Below are positions 36,922-45,694 of a DNA stretch of 64,000 nt, piece after piece; the first letter of the stretch is position 1, and each line of letters begins with the position of its first letter. Both the position numbers and the translations under genes were made by a program. Source of the DNA: Blautia sp. MSJ-19 (lineage in GTDB: Bacteria; Bacillota; Clostridia; Lachnospirales; Lachnospiraceae); the NCBI RefSeq assembly GCF_018918125.1, contig NZ_JAHLQA010000007.1:372001-436000 (forward strand), read 5' to 3'. The notes below the pieces were generated by a model that saw only the letters and a program-made list of their open reading frames with translations, searched no databases and was not told the origin of the DNA.

Positions 36922-38340
36922 ATGTTAGTAAACACAAAGGCAAAAGTCGGCGTATTTTCTATTGCTTTAGGAGCATATCTTCCTCAGTTCCCGTCACTGG
37001 TACCTGAATTTGAAGCTCAGTATGAAGCATTCAAGAAGACAATTCCGGATACAGTAGAGATCATCGACGGAGGAATGGTAACAACAAAAGAACAGTCTAT
37101 GGAAGCCGGAGATAAATTCCGTGCAGCAGATGTAGACCTTGTATTCCTTCAGATGCTGACATATGCTACATCTTACAATATGCTTCCTGCAATTCGTGAC
37201 CTGGATGTGCCGGTTGTTCTGGTTAACGTTCAGAAACTGAAAGCACTGGATTACGATCATACAGATATCGCTGCATGGCTTGGTGAAGGATATGCCTGCG
37301 GTGCTGTTGGAGAAGCAGTTGCTGACCTTGAGAGAGCTGGTAAGAGACACGCTGTTATCACAGGTGTTGTTGAAGGCGGAGACCCGGCCGTTCAGGCTGA
37401 AATCGAAGACTGGTGCAAAGCTGCTCAGGTAAGAAGAAGATTCCGTGATACTAACATTGCTCAGATCGGAAGACCTTATCCGGGTATGATGGATCTTTAC
37501 ATCGACGAGACAAACCTGTACAACAGAATGTTCCTGTATACCAAACAGTTTGACTGGGAAAAAATGTGGGCAATCGCTGATGATATCACAGATGAAGAAG
37601 CAATCCGTGCAAAGGCACAGGATATCCTTGATACATTTGATATCGAAGGCGGCGGCACGATCGAAAAAGTATGGGATATGGCCAAATACGTTGTTGCATT
37701 CGAAAAATGGGTTAAAGACGAACATCTTGGAATGGTTGCTTCCCATTATGACGGATTTGCACAGGGCAAAGCCGGTGTCCTTGACAGTATGCTGATCCCG
37801 GCATTCTCCATGCTGATCAAACAGGGTACTGCATGCGCAGTTGAGGGTGACATGAAAGTTGCTATGGCAATGAGCATCCTGAAAACAATTTCCGGTACAG
37901 GCCAGCTGTCCGAAATGTACTCCATCGACTTCAATGATGACATCTGCATCATCGGACATTCCGGAAGTGGAGATGCTGATATTTCCGATAAGAAACCTAC
38001 CATGAAGATCGTACCGGTATTCCACGGCAAAACAGGCGGCGGATACCTGACACAGTTCTATCCATACACAGGTCCGGTTACCTATCTTGCAATCACACAG
38101 GATGCTGACGGACACTTCAAATTTGTTGTTGCAGAAGGTGTAAACGAAGAAGGACCGATCCTTTCCTTCGGTGATACAAACATGAGAACACGTTTCACAT
38201 GTGGAGCAAGAGAGTTTGTAAACCGCTGGAGCGAAGCCGGCCCGACACATCATATGGCAGCAGCTACAGGAAGACATATCGATACCATTCTGAAGGTTGC
38301 AAAAATCTTCAATGTGCCGGTTGATATCGTTACAAGATAA
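36922..38340 (+). CDS. L-arabinose/L-fucose isomerase family protein
   Basis: The 472-residue protein shows the AraA-type fold and metal ligands: Glu309 (CAVEGDMKVA), Glu331 (LSEMYSIDF), His346 (IIGHSGSGD) and His443/444 (GPTHHMAAATG), in the order and spacing of AraA E306/E333/H350/H450. It interconverts an aldose and a ketose. Beside rhaB it may supply rhamnulose or a related deoxyketose, though it is not the classical RhaA family. Ribosome site GGAGG; the terminator at 38380 follows. Confidence 0.85.
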   Translation: MLVNTKAKVGVFSIALGAYLPQFPSLVPEFEAQYEAFKKTIPDTVEIIDGGMVTTKEQSMEAGDKFRAADVDLVFLQMLTYATSYNMLPAIRDLDVPVVLVNVQKLKALDYDHTDIAAWLGEGYACGAVGEAVADLERAGKRHAVITGVVEGGDPAVQAEIEDWCKAAQVRRRFRDTNIAQIGRPYPGMMDLYIDETNLYNRMFLYTKQFDWEKMWAIADDITDEEAIRAKAQDILDTFDIEGGGTIEKVWDMAKYVVAFEKWVKDEHLGMVASHYDGFAQGKAGVLDSMLIPAFSMLIKQGTACAVEGDMKVAMAMSILKTISGTGQLSEMYSIDFNDDICIIGHSGSGDADISDKKPTMKIVPVFHGKTGGGYLTQFYPYTGPVTYLAITQDADGHFKFVVAEGVNEEGPILSFGDTNMRTRFTCGAREFVNRWSEAGPTHHMAAATGRHIDTILKVAKIFNVPVDIVTR

Positions 38341-38373
38341 TTTAACCATCTATCCATACACATATTCATATTC

Positions 38374-38409
38374 AAAAAAGGAGATCGCGAAAGCGGTCTC
38401 CTTTTTGCT
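38374..38409. terminator. Bidirectional intrinsic terminator
   Basis: GGAGATCGC-GAAA-GCGGTCTCC stem flanked by A6 and T5. It serves the isomerase (+) and the histidine kinase gene (-), which converge here. Confidence 0.9.
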
Positions 38410-38448
38410 GTACTGCAATGATAAACAAATACAGTGTTTTATTATTTA

Positions 38449-40263
38449 TTATTTCCTTGCCGGAATCCTTATCTCAACTTCTGTTCCTTCCTCTGGTTTA
38501 CTCGAATACTTAAGCCCATAATCCGGACCATACAGAATCTGCAGTCTTCGATGCGTATTATATACAGCGATATTGGTGCCTCCGGAAGGACTGATGCCTT
38601 CGCCGGAGAGAATCGTAGAAAGTTTTTCGGAGGAAATTCCAACACCATCATCAGAAATCAGGAGAACGATATCGGAATCCTCCATCCAGCCGGTAAGAAC
38701 GATGGTTCCGGTTTTATCTGATTTTTCCAGAATACCGTGGAGAACAGAGTTTTCAATGATTGGCTGCAGAGTCAGTTTCGGAATCTGATAGTCCAGCAGT
38801 TCATCCGGAATATCCAGGATAAATGTAATGCTGTCGTGATAGCGCATATTCTGAATCTGCAGATAAATATCGACATGTTCTGCCTCACGGGAAATCGTAC
38901 TGATGCTCTGCTTGCGGCTTAGCGTCAGTTTGTAGAAGCGGGAAAGACTCTGGACAGCCTGAGAAACTTCTTCAGTCCTTCCCTGTTGGGCCAGCCAGTT
39001 GATCATGTCCATCGTATTGTAGAGAAAATGTGGATTGATCTGTGCCTGCAGAGAATGAAATTCAGCAATTCGAAGCTCTTCGGCTGCTTTTGCCTGCTCG
39101 GTCATAAGTTGATCCATTTTTCTGGTCATATAATTGTATGTATCGATCAGATCACCGATCTCATCATGATATTCCGGGCTTTCCATAGGACTCAGAGTAC
39201 CTTTTCGTACCTTGCTCATCTGATGGATGACAGAGGAAATACGGTTGGTAATGGAATGCGACATAAAGTGAGCCAGAACAAGAGCGAATACCAGAAATCC
39301 AAGATACATCAGAATATACTGGATCATGATGGTATTACTCTGGGTGATCAGCGGACCGGATGGAAGTACAGTGACCATGAACCATCCCGGCTGTTTGATA
39401 TTATAAAATCCGGCATAAACTCTGGTATCCAGGATGTCTCTTTCAATAAAATTATTGGAAGACATGAAAGAATCTTCAATGGCATTGTAATCCAGAAGAT
39501 AAATTCCGGAAAGGGAATCGTTTGAGGAAGCAACAATCGCATTTCGCTCATTGATGATATAGGAAACACTTCCGTCGATCGTCAGGTTGGCTTTCAGCAT
39601 GCCGGTCAGATGTTCTGAAGAACTGTAAACAGCGATATATGCCTGCCGTGCATTTCCCTGATAATAGAACGTTGTGGAAGTGATATATGCCAGATCTCCG
39701 TAGTTCTCTTTTTCACGTTCACCCAGATAAAAGGCAGGACAGAACAGAGAAGACTGTTGCGTGCCCTGAAAAATACCGTACCAGTAAGTTCCACGTGCCT
39801 TACTCATGGGAGAAAAATAATCTTTCGTCAGAGAATCATTAAAAAGACGCACAGACTGAGGAGGGAAATCCATAAAGATCTGAATTCCGGTGATCATGTC
39901 GGAAGCAATCATATTTTCGGCACAGGCATGAAAATCCTGTGCACTGTCCGTGTCAAGAAACATCTGAAACGGAGAATTGACCGGCTGATGAAAGAGGGTC
40001 TGGAAAAACTCCTGATCGGTGATTTCATCATGCGCATCAATGATCTGCTGGACAAGGTCTTCAATATAGGGAGCAGTCTGAGCAGAAGTATCCTGTTCCT
40101 GACGGATCGTGTAGGATACGACCATGTCATAGAGCTTTCCGTAAAAGAAGCAGGCCATCATAATAACAGGTACAGTTGCTGCAAGCAAAAGTACCAGTGT
40201 AAATTTGGATTCCAGTTTCATATCACCGTAGGAATGGCGAATGCGTGAAAATAAATGACTCAT
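38449..40263 (-). CDS. YesM-type sensor histidine kinase (second system)
   Basis: The 604-residue protein has TM1 about residues 20-43, an extracellular sensor of ~260 residues, TM2 about 305-330 and HAMP. The His box is LQAQINPHFLYNTMDMINWL (near 410), N-box KLTLQPIIENSVLHGIL and G-box ISDDGVGIS. It overlaps its regulator (ATGA), which is transcribed first. Probable control of the rhamnose-type importer at 45695. Confidence 0.92.
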   Translation of the reverse strand: MSHLFSRIRHSYGDMKLESKFTLVLLLAATVPVIMMACFFYGKLYDMVVSYTIRQEQDTSAQTAPYIEDLVQQIIDAHDEITDQEFFQTLFHQPVNSPFQMFLDTDSAQDFHACAENMIASDMITGIQIFMDFPPQSVRLFNDSLTKDYFSPMSKARGTYWYGIFQGTQQSSLFCPAFYLGEREKENYGDLAYITSTTFYYQGNARQAYIAVYSSSEHLTGMLKANLTIDGSVSYIINERNAIVASSNDSLSGIYLLDYNAIEDSFMSSNNFIERDILDTRVYAGFYNIKQPGWFMVTVLPSGPLITQSNTIMIQYILMYLGFLVFALVLAHFMSHSITNRISSVIHQMSKVRKGTLSPMESPEYHDEIGDLIDTYNYMTRKMDQLMTEQAKAAEELRIAEFHSLQAQINPHFLYNTMDMINWLAQQGRTEEVSQAVQSLSRFYKLTLSRKQSISTISREAEHVDIYLQIQNMRYHDSITFILDIPDELLDYQIPKLTLQPIIENSVLHGILEKSDKTGTIVLTGWMEDSDIVLLISDDGVGISSEKLSTILSGEGISPSGGTNIAVYNTHRRLQILYGPDYGLKYSSKPEEGTEVEIRIPARK

Positions 40264-41816
40264 TGTAAATTTTGCTCCCTGTATTCGGATGGGGAAAGGC
40301 CACTGTACTTCTTGAAACTTTTTCCGAAATAATTTCCGTCACTGTAACCCACACGGGAAGAAATATCGGAGATCTTGAAGCGTGCATCTTTCAGAAGCTG
40401 TTTGGCTTTTTCCATACGGTATTCGGTAAGGTACTGATTCAGTGTCTGGCCGGTCTCACTTTTGAAAAAGGTACATACATAGGAGGTGGAGAGAAATACA
40501 TGAGTGCTGATATCTTTTACAGAAAGCGTTTCGTTCATGTAATTCTTGCTGATATAATCCTTGATCAGAAAAATCGTGGGATTCTCCTGAGAAGTACTTT
40601 CTGCTTTTTCAAAATATTCTGCAGTCTTGTCCAGCAGTGTCTGGTGAAGTTCAGGAAAAGTGAAGCAGTCATCGATTGTCTCTGCAATACTTTCCACGTT
40701 TCCGGATCCTGCAATCTTTTGCTGATGTCGTGCATCCTCCAGACAGAGAAAAAGTTTGTAATAGAGATCTTTGACCGGATTCTGAAGGAATCGATGGTTT
40801 TTATAAAAAGTATCATAAAGTCGTTGAAGAACGGTCTGAGCGGCGGCATTATCCAGATGGGAGAGCGCGTCAGCAAAATCAGCAGCCGGAGTGTCGGCAA
40901 AAATATTATTCTGCACATCCGGTGTTTCGTTCAGTTCTACAGTGGTCAGCAGTGTATTTTCCGGGAAGAAATAGCTGCTCTGCAGCAGAATAACAGCAGA
41001 AGTATATGTCTGATAAGCTTTTGAAATTCCGCAGGCTGTATCTCCGCATGCCATGGAATAGCGGCCGAATTCAGCAAAATGTTCGCAGAGAAAATTGCTG
41101 ACAGACTGCAGCTGCCGTGCAGTTGGCTCATTCTGTGAAAAAAGAAAATAGACCAGATACTGCATTTTCTTTTCCAGATAGATGCATTTCATATGGAAAG
41201 GCTCCAGGAAATCCTGAAACTGCTGATAAAAGTCGGTCATAGGAGGTGCTGCGCTTTCCAGAAAAAGACTGGTCTTTGCGATAAAAGCAGTGAAATAAGT
41301 GCCACCGTTCAGCGTGAGATTCAGATCCCGGGCAAGCTGCTCGATCGTAGAAGCATTCATACCGTATGGCATAGTGAGCTGGAGGGCCAGACGAGATGCT
41401 GTCTCCATGGAATGCAGGGTTTCACCACGGCGGGAGTGGACTTTCTGGATATAGAGTTCTCTTGCCTCACGGATCGCAGCTTCAATCTCTGCCAGAGAAA
41501 AAGGCTTTTCAATGTAGTTGACAGCTTTTAGTTTGATCGCAGCTTTCAGATACTCTTTGTCAGAATAGCCGCTCATAAAAATAGGGACAGTGTCAGGAAG
41601 AAACTTTTCCAGACGTTCCAGCATGGTGATTCCGTCCATACGTGGCATACGGACATCACACAGAACAATCTCCGGTTTGCACAGGCGTGCGGTCTCCAGA
41701 CCGTGCACACCGTCATCTGCCTGAAGAACCTCGGTAATTCCAAGGGAATTCCAGTCGAGGGAGGAGATTACGCCGGTACGTGTAAGCTCTTCATCGTCTA
41801 CAATCAGTAATTTCAT
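40260..41816 (-). CDS. YesN-type response regulator (second system)
   Basis: The 518-residue protein has a receiver domain (LLIVDDEELTRTG, Asp in VLCDVRMPRMDG near 54, Lys in YIEKPFSLAE near 104) and a C-terminal AraC HTH (SVKDISTHVFLSTSYVCTFF; GYSDGNYFGKSFKKYSGLSP). AGGAGAAC ribosome site. The tagB-like gene ends 36 bp upstream in the same direction, so all four minus-strand genes may be co-transcribed. Confidence 0.92.
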   Translation of the reverse strand: MKLLIVDDEELTRTGVISSLDWNSLGITEVLQADDGVHGLETARLCKPEIVLCDVRMPRMDGITMLERLEKFLPDTVPIFMSGYSDKEYLKAAIKLKAVNYIEKPFSLAEIEAAIREARELYIQKVHSRRGETLHSMETASRLALQLTMPYGMNASTIEQLARDLNLTLNGGTYFTAFIAKTSLFLESAAPPMTDFYQQFQDFLEPFHMKCIYLEKKMQYLVYFLFSQNEPTARQLQSVSNFLCEHFAEFGRYSMACGDTACGISKAYQTYTSAVILLQSSYFFPENTLLTTVELNETPDVQNNIFADTPAADFADALSHLDNAAAQTVLQRLYDTFYKNHRFLQNPVKDLYYKLFLCLEDARHQQKIAGSGNVESIAETIDDCFTFPELHQTLLDKTAEYFEKAESTSQENPTIFLIKDYISKNYMNETLSVKDISTHVFLSTSYVCTFFKSETGQTLNQYLTEYRMEKAKQLLKDARFKISDISSRVGYSDGNYFGKSFKKYSGLSPSEYREQNLQ

Positions 41817-41852
41817 GTTGTTCTCCTTTGTGTCAATACAGGAACGTAACTA

Positions 41853-43007
41853 TCACAGGTGCTTGATTTGCTGGAGGATTCGATCACAGATATCTCCAGA
41901 ACAGGGTTTCCGTATCTCATTAAAGAGATGGTTGACTCGTTCACGTTCTTTCTGCCAGGACTCACCGTTGTCCAGAAGGACCGGAAGAAACTGTTTGAAG
42001 CTTTTCGGTTTGGGACCAGGGGTAACTGTATCATAGTCAAAATTCATTCCCCGCCCGTCAAGATATTGCTGTCGGTCATAAGGTAGAAAAATCATTGGCT
42101 TGTCAGTAAGCAGATAGTCAATATAGATACTGGAGTAATCCGTGATCAGACAGTCAAAGATATTCAGAATGCCGGTAACATCCTCGGCTTCCTGATTGCC
42201 AAGAAAACGAATCCTTTTTCCAAGATAAGGAGCAGCAGAGCCCTGTTCTGCTACGTGGGTACGTATCAGAAGGAGCAGATGATTTTCTTCAAGGAAGTTC
42301 TCCAGTTGTTTCTGATCAAAATCTTCAAATGGAAAAAGTTGTACCTGTCCGTAATCACGGAAAGTAGGCGCATAAAGAATCGCTCTGGAATATTCCGGAA
42401 GGTCCGGATAAAAACCGTTCAGGATTTTGTCGCGGTCATTTGTCTGAAACATGCCATCGTTTCTTGGCTGTCCCCACACTTTGATCTTATCCTCGGAAAT
42501 AGCAAAGCTTCTGGCCATGAGAGAAATCAGTTCATGAGAAGTTGTAAGTACGCAGGTATAATTCTCTGAAAAGATTTTTCGGAAATAGATGCGTGCAGCT
42601 TTTTTCAGATTCGGATCCAGAAGTGCAATCTTTTTAAGAGGAACACCGTGCCAGAGATTGATGATCAGTCGGCTGCGATTGAGATGTGTGCCATAGGCAG
42701 GCAGTCCGGCAGAAGTAAACCAGACACCGGACTGCAACGCAGTGCGGATGCCGGAAGGAGTCTCTGTTTCGATAAAATACCGACTTCCGTACTGTCTGGA
42801 AAGGCTGTCTCTCAGTTCTGGATCATTGATCACAAAAAGAGGTGTGACTTCCGGAACATGTTCTTTTACATATTCAAAAAGATAGCGGGAATTGTAATTG
42901 TAATGGCAATTGTCGGTAGAAGAAAAAAGCCATATATATGGATCCGGATGGATTCCGCCAAACAGTTTCAGCCAGCCTGTATATAAAAGATTTTTTGCTT
43001 TTCCCAT
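41853..43007 (-). CDS. CDP-glycerol glycerophosphotransferase family protein
   Basis: The 384-residue TagB/TagF-type transferase has INLWHGVPLKKI near 118, the YAPTFRDYG step near 215, and DCLITDYSSIYIDYLLTDKP near 290. The two conserved histidine/aspartate regions of poly(glycerophosphate) polymerases are present. It probably adds or extends a glycerol- or ribitol-phosphate chain on a cell-surface glycan at the inner membrane face. The start lies 6 bp after the stop of the bifunctional gene upstream. Confidence 0.85.
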   Translation of the reverse strand: MGKAKNLLYTGWLKLFGGIHPDPYIWLFSSTDNCHYNYNSRYLFEYVKEHVPEVTPLFVINDPELRDSLSRQYGSRYFIETETPSGIRTALQSGVWFTSAGLPAYGTHLNRSRLIINLWHGVPLKKIALLDPNLKKAARIYFRKIFSENYTCVLTTSHELISLMARSFAISEDKIKVWGQPRNDGMFQTNDRDKILNGFYPDLPEYSRAILYAPTFRDYGQVQLFPFEDFDQKQLENFLEENHLLLLIRTHVAEQGSAAPYLGKRIRFLGNQEAEDVTGILNIFDCLITDYSSIYIDYLLTDKPMIFLPYDRQQYLDGRGMNFDYDTVTPGPKPKSFKQFLPVLLDNGESWQKERERVNHLFNEIRKPCSGDICDRILQQIKHL

Positions 43008-43013
43008 GTGTGT

Positions 43014-45434
43014 TTAAGTCCTTTCATGATGTGAGATGCGTACGGTGTCACTGAAAAGCTGTTCAGTCAGAGAAGAAGAAACGGCATTGATCTGGTCAAA
43101 ATCAACCTGAAGCGGCAGGACTTTTCCTTCTGCAAAAAGGTTCATGCCCTGCAGAATGCCTTCTTCAGAGCTTTCAACGAGGGTTCCGTGGTATTCTGTC
43201 ATAAATCCATGACATCCGTTGACGTCACATGTTACGACTGGAATTCCCAGAGTAGCAGCTTCCATCAGAACGATCGGGCGGCCTTCATAAAAAGAAGACA
43301 GCAGGAACAGATCACAGCACCGTAAGACCGGCATTGGATTCTGCATGGAGTAGATCAGAACAATGTGATCAGCAGCTGCAAGGGAACGGGCATAGGAGAC
43401 CTCTTCGTCGTAAAGGGTTCCGACGCCGCCGATGAGAATCAGCCAGGTATCCGGATGGCTGGTCCAGTAGGTATTAAAAGCATTCAGAAGCCGGGTATGT
43501 CCCTTTTCCGGAGAATAGCGTCCGATACTGATGAATTTATGCCCCTGGCCGTTGAGAATCTGCGAAAGCTTTTCTGGAGAAACCGTGGATCTGGTCGTTT
43601 CCTGGAAAGAAAAAGATTCCAGACTGCGCTTCAGGACGGTCTGATGATCATGGCAGTTATTGATGACCATGACCCTGGCCGGATCTGCACCAATGCCGTG
43701 AATCGTGGAATCCAGAATGTCATTGCTGACAGTGACGATATGGTCATAAGTCTGGTAAGCCTCATGAAGCAGCGGAAGATTCTGATTTCCTTTGGTACGG
43801 ATTTCATCCGCCATATCGTTGTGAACCCAGATGACCCTGCCACAGGGAGATTCTTCAAAAAGGGAAGTGATATATGCTTCGTAACCATTATAATGAACTA
43901 CAGCAGAAAACTCAGTACTGCCAAAATGTTTCTGCCATTCACGCCGGTAGGCAGTGTGCACACGCCGGTCTGCCAGAGAAGAATTTTTGCCGCGCATTTT
44001 GTACATCAATGCAAGACCGGTCAGAATATCCATGTTCATTTCGCTTGCAAGAGGATAAATCCCGACATGTTCCGGAATGCGGTTCATTCTTTCCGGATGT
44101 TCTTTGACAGAGATCAGACGGAAAGACAGGAAATAATTGTATTTGTCAAGATCCAGTTCATGAAGCATGGCATAGAGGGCACTGGTGATGCCATTCTGAT
44201 CCAGATCACCGCCATAGAGCAGGATATTTTGCTTGCCGTTTCCGCAGTAAGTTCTGGTGCGGCAGCAGTTCTCACCAAGAAAGACCTGACGACAGATCTT
44301 TTCAGCACCATGTCCGTCTTCATAGGTAGCATAGGTTTCCATAAAAGCATCGGTAGGAGTGCCGCCATTTTGGTGAACGAACGGAATGACATCTTCAGCT
44401 TTTTCTGTATAGTGGAACGGATAAGATTCCAGATTTTCATACATGCCGCGGGTACTCTCGTATTCCAGACGGTCATAAGCATAAAAGATGATTTTTTTGC
44501 CACTGTTGGCATAGTCATAAAAAACGCTGGAATAATCGGTGATCAGTGTATCGCAAAGGCTAAGACCCTCATACGTATCCCAATCTGAGGGGAAGGCACG
44601 GATATGACGATAATGATCGAAGTTTTCAGAACCATGCAGAAACGGATGGAGCTTGACAAGAAGTATTTCATTGTCGTTTAACTGCTGGTCCCAGAGAGAA
44701 AGACTGTCTGATAAAGTCTGCATATATTCCTGCTGTTCCACCTGATTGAAGATTCCGCGATAAGTAGGAAAATAAGTGATCAGGAATTTGTCCCTGAGTC
44801 CGGCACGTTCTTTCAGAGCAGAATCTGGTTTGTGCCGGAAGATATCATTGCGCGGATAGCCTTCATGCAGAACAGTTCCGCGATACAGTTTATCCAGCAT
44901 GTAGGCTCCGGACATTTTTTCCTCCATAAAACGGTTTGGAAATACCAGATAGTCAGAATCCAGAAGATTGCGAAGCACATTTCCCATCGTGACCATCTCC
45001 GGACGATTGTCACGTCCCATTTTTTTGAGCGGAGTACCATGCCAGGTGTTCAGATAGATCTGTCCGTCTTTTTTTATGAAACGTCCAGGAAAGGAAGAAT
45101 CATTTACGAGATAACCGGCACGGCTGAGTGCTCTGTAGTAAGCAACCGAACCTGTGCGCACAAAATGAACTCCCTGGATGGAGTTCTTGTGGAGTTTCTC
45201 TTTGATTTCGTTTTCGACGCTCTTGTGGACAGACAGGACAAGCGTGAATTTGTGATAAGGCTCTTTACAGAGCTCTTTTAATAAGGAAAGAATATTACTT
45301 TCCAGTGCCTTGCCACTTCTGGATTCCAGAAGGATCATATGTGGATCAAGACTGTTTCTTTCATAAAAAGAGTTGTAAAAAGGATACCAGCTCCCGCTTT
45401 TTAATTTATTTTTCACTTTGCCAAGAAAGCTCAT
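43014..45434 (-). CDS. Bifunctional CDP-glycerol transferase / GT4 glycosyltransferase
   Basis: About 806 residues. The N-terminal half is a TagF-like glycerophosphotransferase (LNTWHGTPLKKMGRD near 130, YFPTYRG near 225, TLITDYSSVFYDYANSGK near 295). The C-terminal half is a GT4 glycosyltransferase (YGGDLDQNGITSALYAM near 400, SIGRYSPEKGHTRLL near 650, SFYEGRPIVLMEAATLGIPV near 725). I use the ATG at 45434 because AAGGAAA precedes it; an in-frame ATG at 45452 lacks a ribosome site. The fusion suggests stepwise synthesis of a glycosylated teichoic-acid-like polymer. Confidence 0.85.
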   Translation of the reverse strand: MSFLGKVKNKLKSGSWYPFYNSFYERNSLDPHMILLESRSGKALESNILSLLKELCKEPYHKFTLVLSVHKSVENEIKEKLHKNSIQGVHFVRTGSVAYYRALSRAGYLVNDSSFPGRFIKKDGQIYLNTWHGTPLKKMGRDNRPEMVTMGNVLRNLLDSDYLVFPNRFMEEKMSGAYMLDKLYRGTVLHEGYPRNDIFRHKPDSALKERAGLRDKFLITYFPTYRGIFNQVEQQEYMQTLSDSLSLWDQQLNDNEILLVKLHPFLHGSENFDHYRHIRAFPSDWDTYEGLSLCDTLITDYSSVFYDYANSGKKIIFYAYDRLEYESTRGMYENLESYPFHYTEKAEDVIPFVHQNGGTPTDAFMETYATYEDGHGAEKICRQVFLGENCCRTRTYCGNGKQNILLYGGDLDQNGITSALYAMLHELDLDKYNYFLSFRLISVKEHPERMNRIPEHVGIYPLASEMNMDILTGLALMYKMRGKNSSLADRRVHTAYRREWQKHFGSTEFSAVVHYNGYEAYITSLFEESPCGRVIWVHNDMADEIRTKGNQNLPLLHEAYQTYDHIVTVSNDILDSTIHGIGADPARVMVINNCHDHQTVLKRSLESFSFQETTRSTVSPEKLSQILNGQGHKFISIGRYSPEKGHTRLLNAFNTYWTSHPDTWLILIGGVGTLYDEEVSYARSLAAADHIVLIYSMQNPMPVLRCCDLFLLSSFYEGRPIVLMEAATLGIPVVTCDVNGCHGFMTEYHGTLVESSEEGILQGMNLFAEGKVLPLQVDFDQINAVSSSLTEQLFSDTVRISHHERT

Positions 45435-45592
45435 TTCCGGATTTCCTTCCATATAAATATACTTTAATCGAATATATTTACTATATCAAATGCAAAATCC
45501 CATGTCAATGTCGTGTAAAAGGAAGAAACACTGTGAACAGTGAACAATGCAGGGGAGGAATTTTTTGCGATAGCTGTAAAATATTACCCATT

Positions 45593-45661
45593 AACAGGAA
45601 AATATTTTACCCTGATTCCAAATATTTTCCTGTTTTGGGAAAAAGATTTTACTGTTATAAT
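45593..45661 (+). promoter_or_regulatory. Activator-type promoter with inverted repeat, before the rhamnose-type importer
   Basis: A 13-bp perfect inverted repeat, AACAGGAAAATAT (45593-45605) and ATATTTTCCTGTT (45622-45634), lies just upstream of and touching a weak -35 (TTTTGG, 45633-45638), with a perfect TATAAT (45656-45661) after 17 bp. A strong -10 with a poor -35 and adjacent repeats is typical of activation by a regulator such as the YesN or AraC proteins here. Confidence 0.6.
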
Positions 45662-45694
45662 GATTTCAGACTTAAGAAAAGGGAGGAAAGAGCC

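Noticed and set aside
36994-38349. 451-codon open frame on the minus strand over the isomerase gene
   Set aside because: Cysteine- and histidine-rich shadow of a strongly supported coding gene with matching family motifs; no ribosome site.
43365-44588. 407-codon plus-strand frame inside the bifunctional transferase gene
   Set aside because: Antisense shadow; composition unlike a protein family I recognise, and the minus-strand gene has intact motifs across it.
45305-45694. 130-residue N-terminal extension of the rhamnose-type ABC ATPase
   Set aside because: It would run through the divergent gene and the promoter region. A GTG with a good ribosome site at 45695 gives the normal family start.
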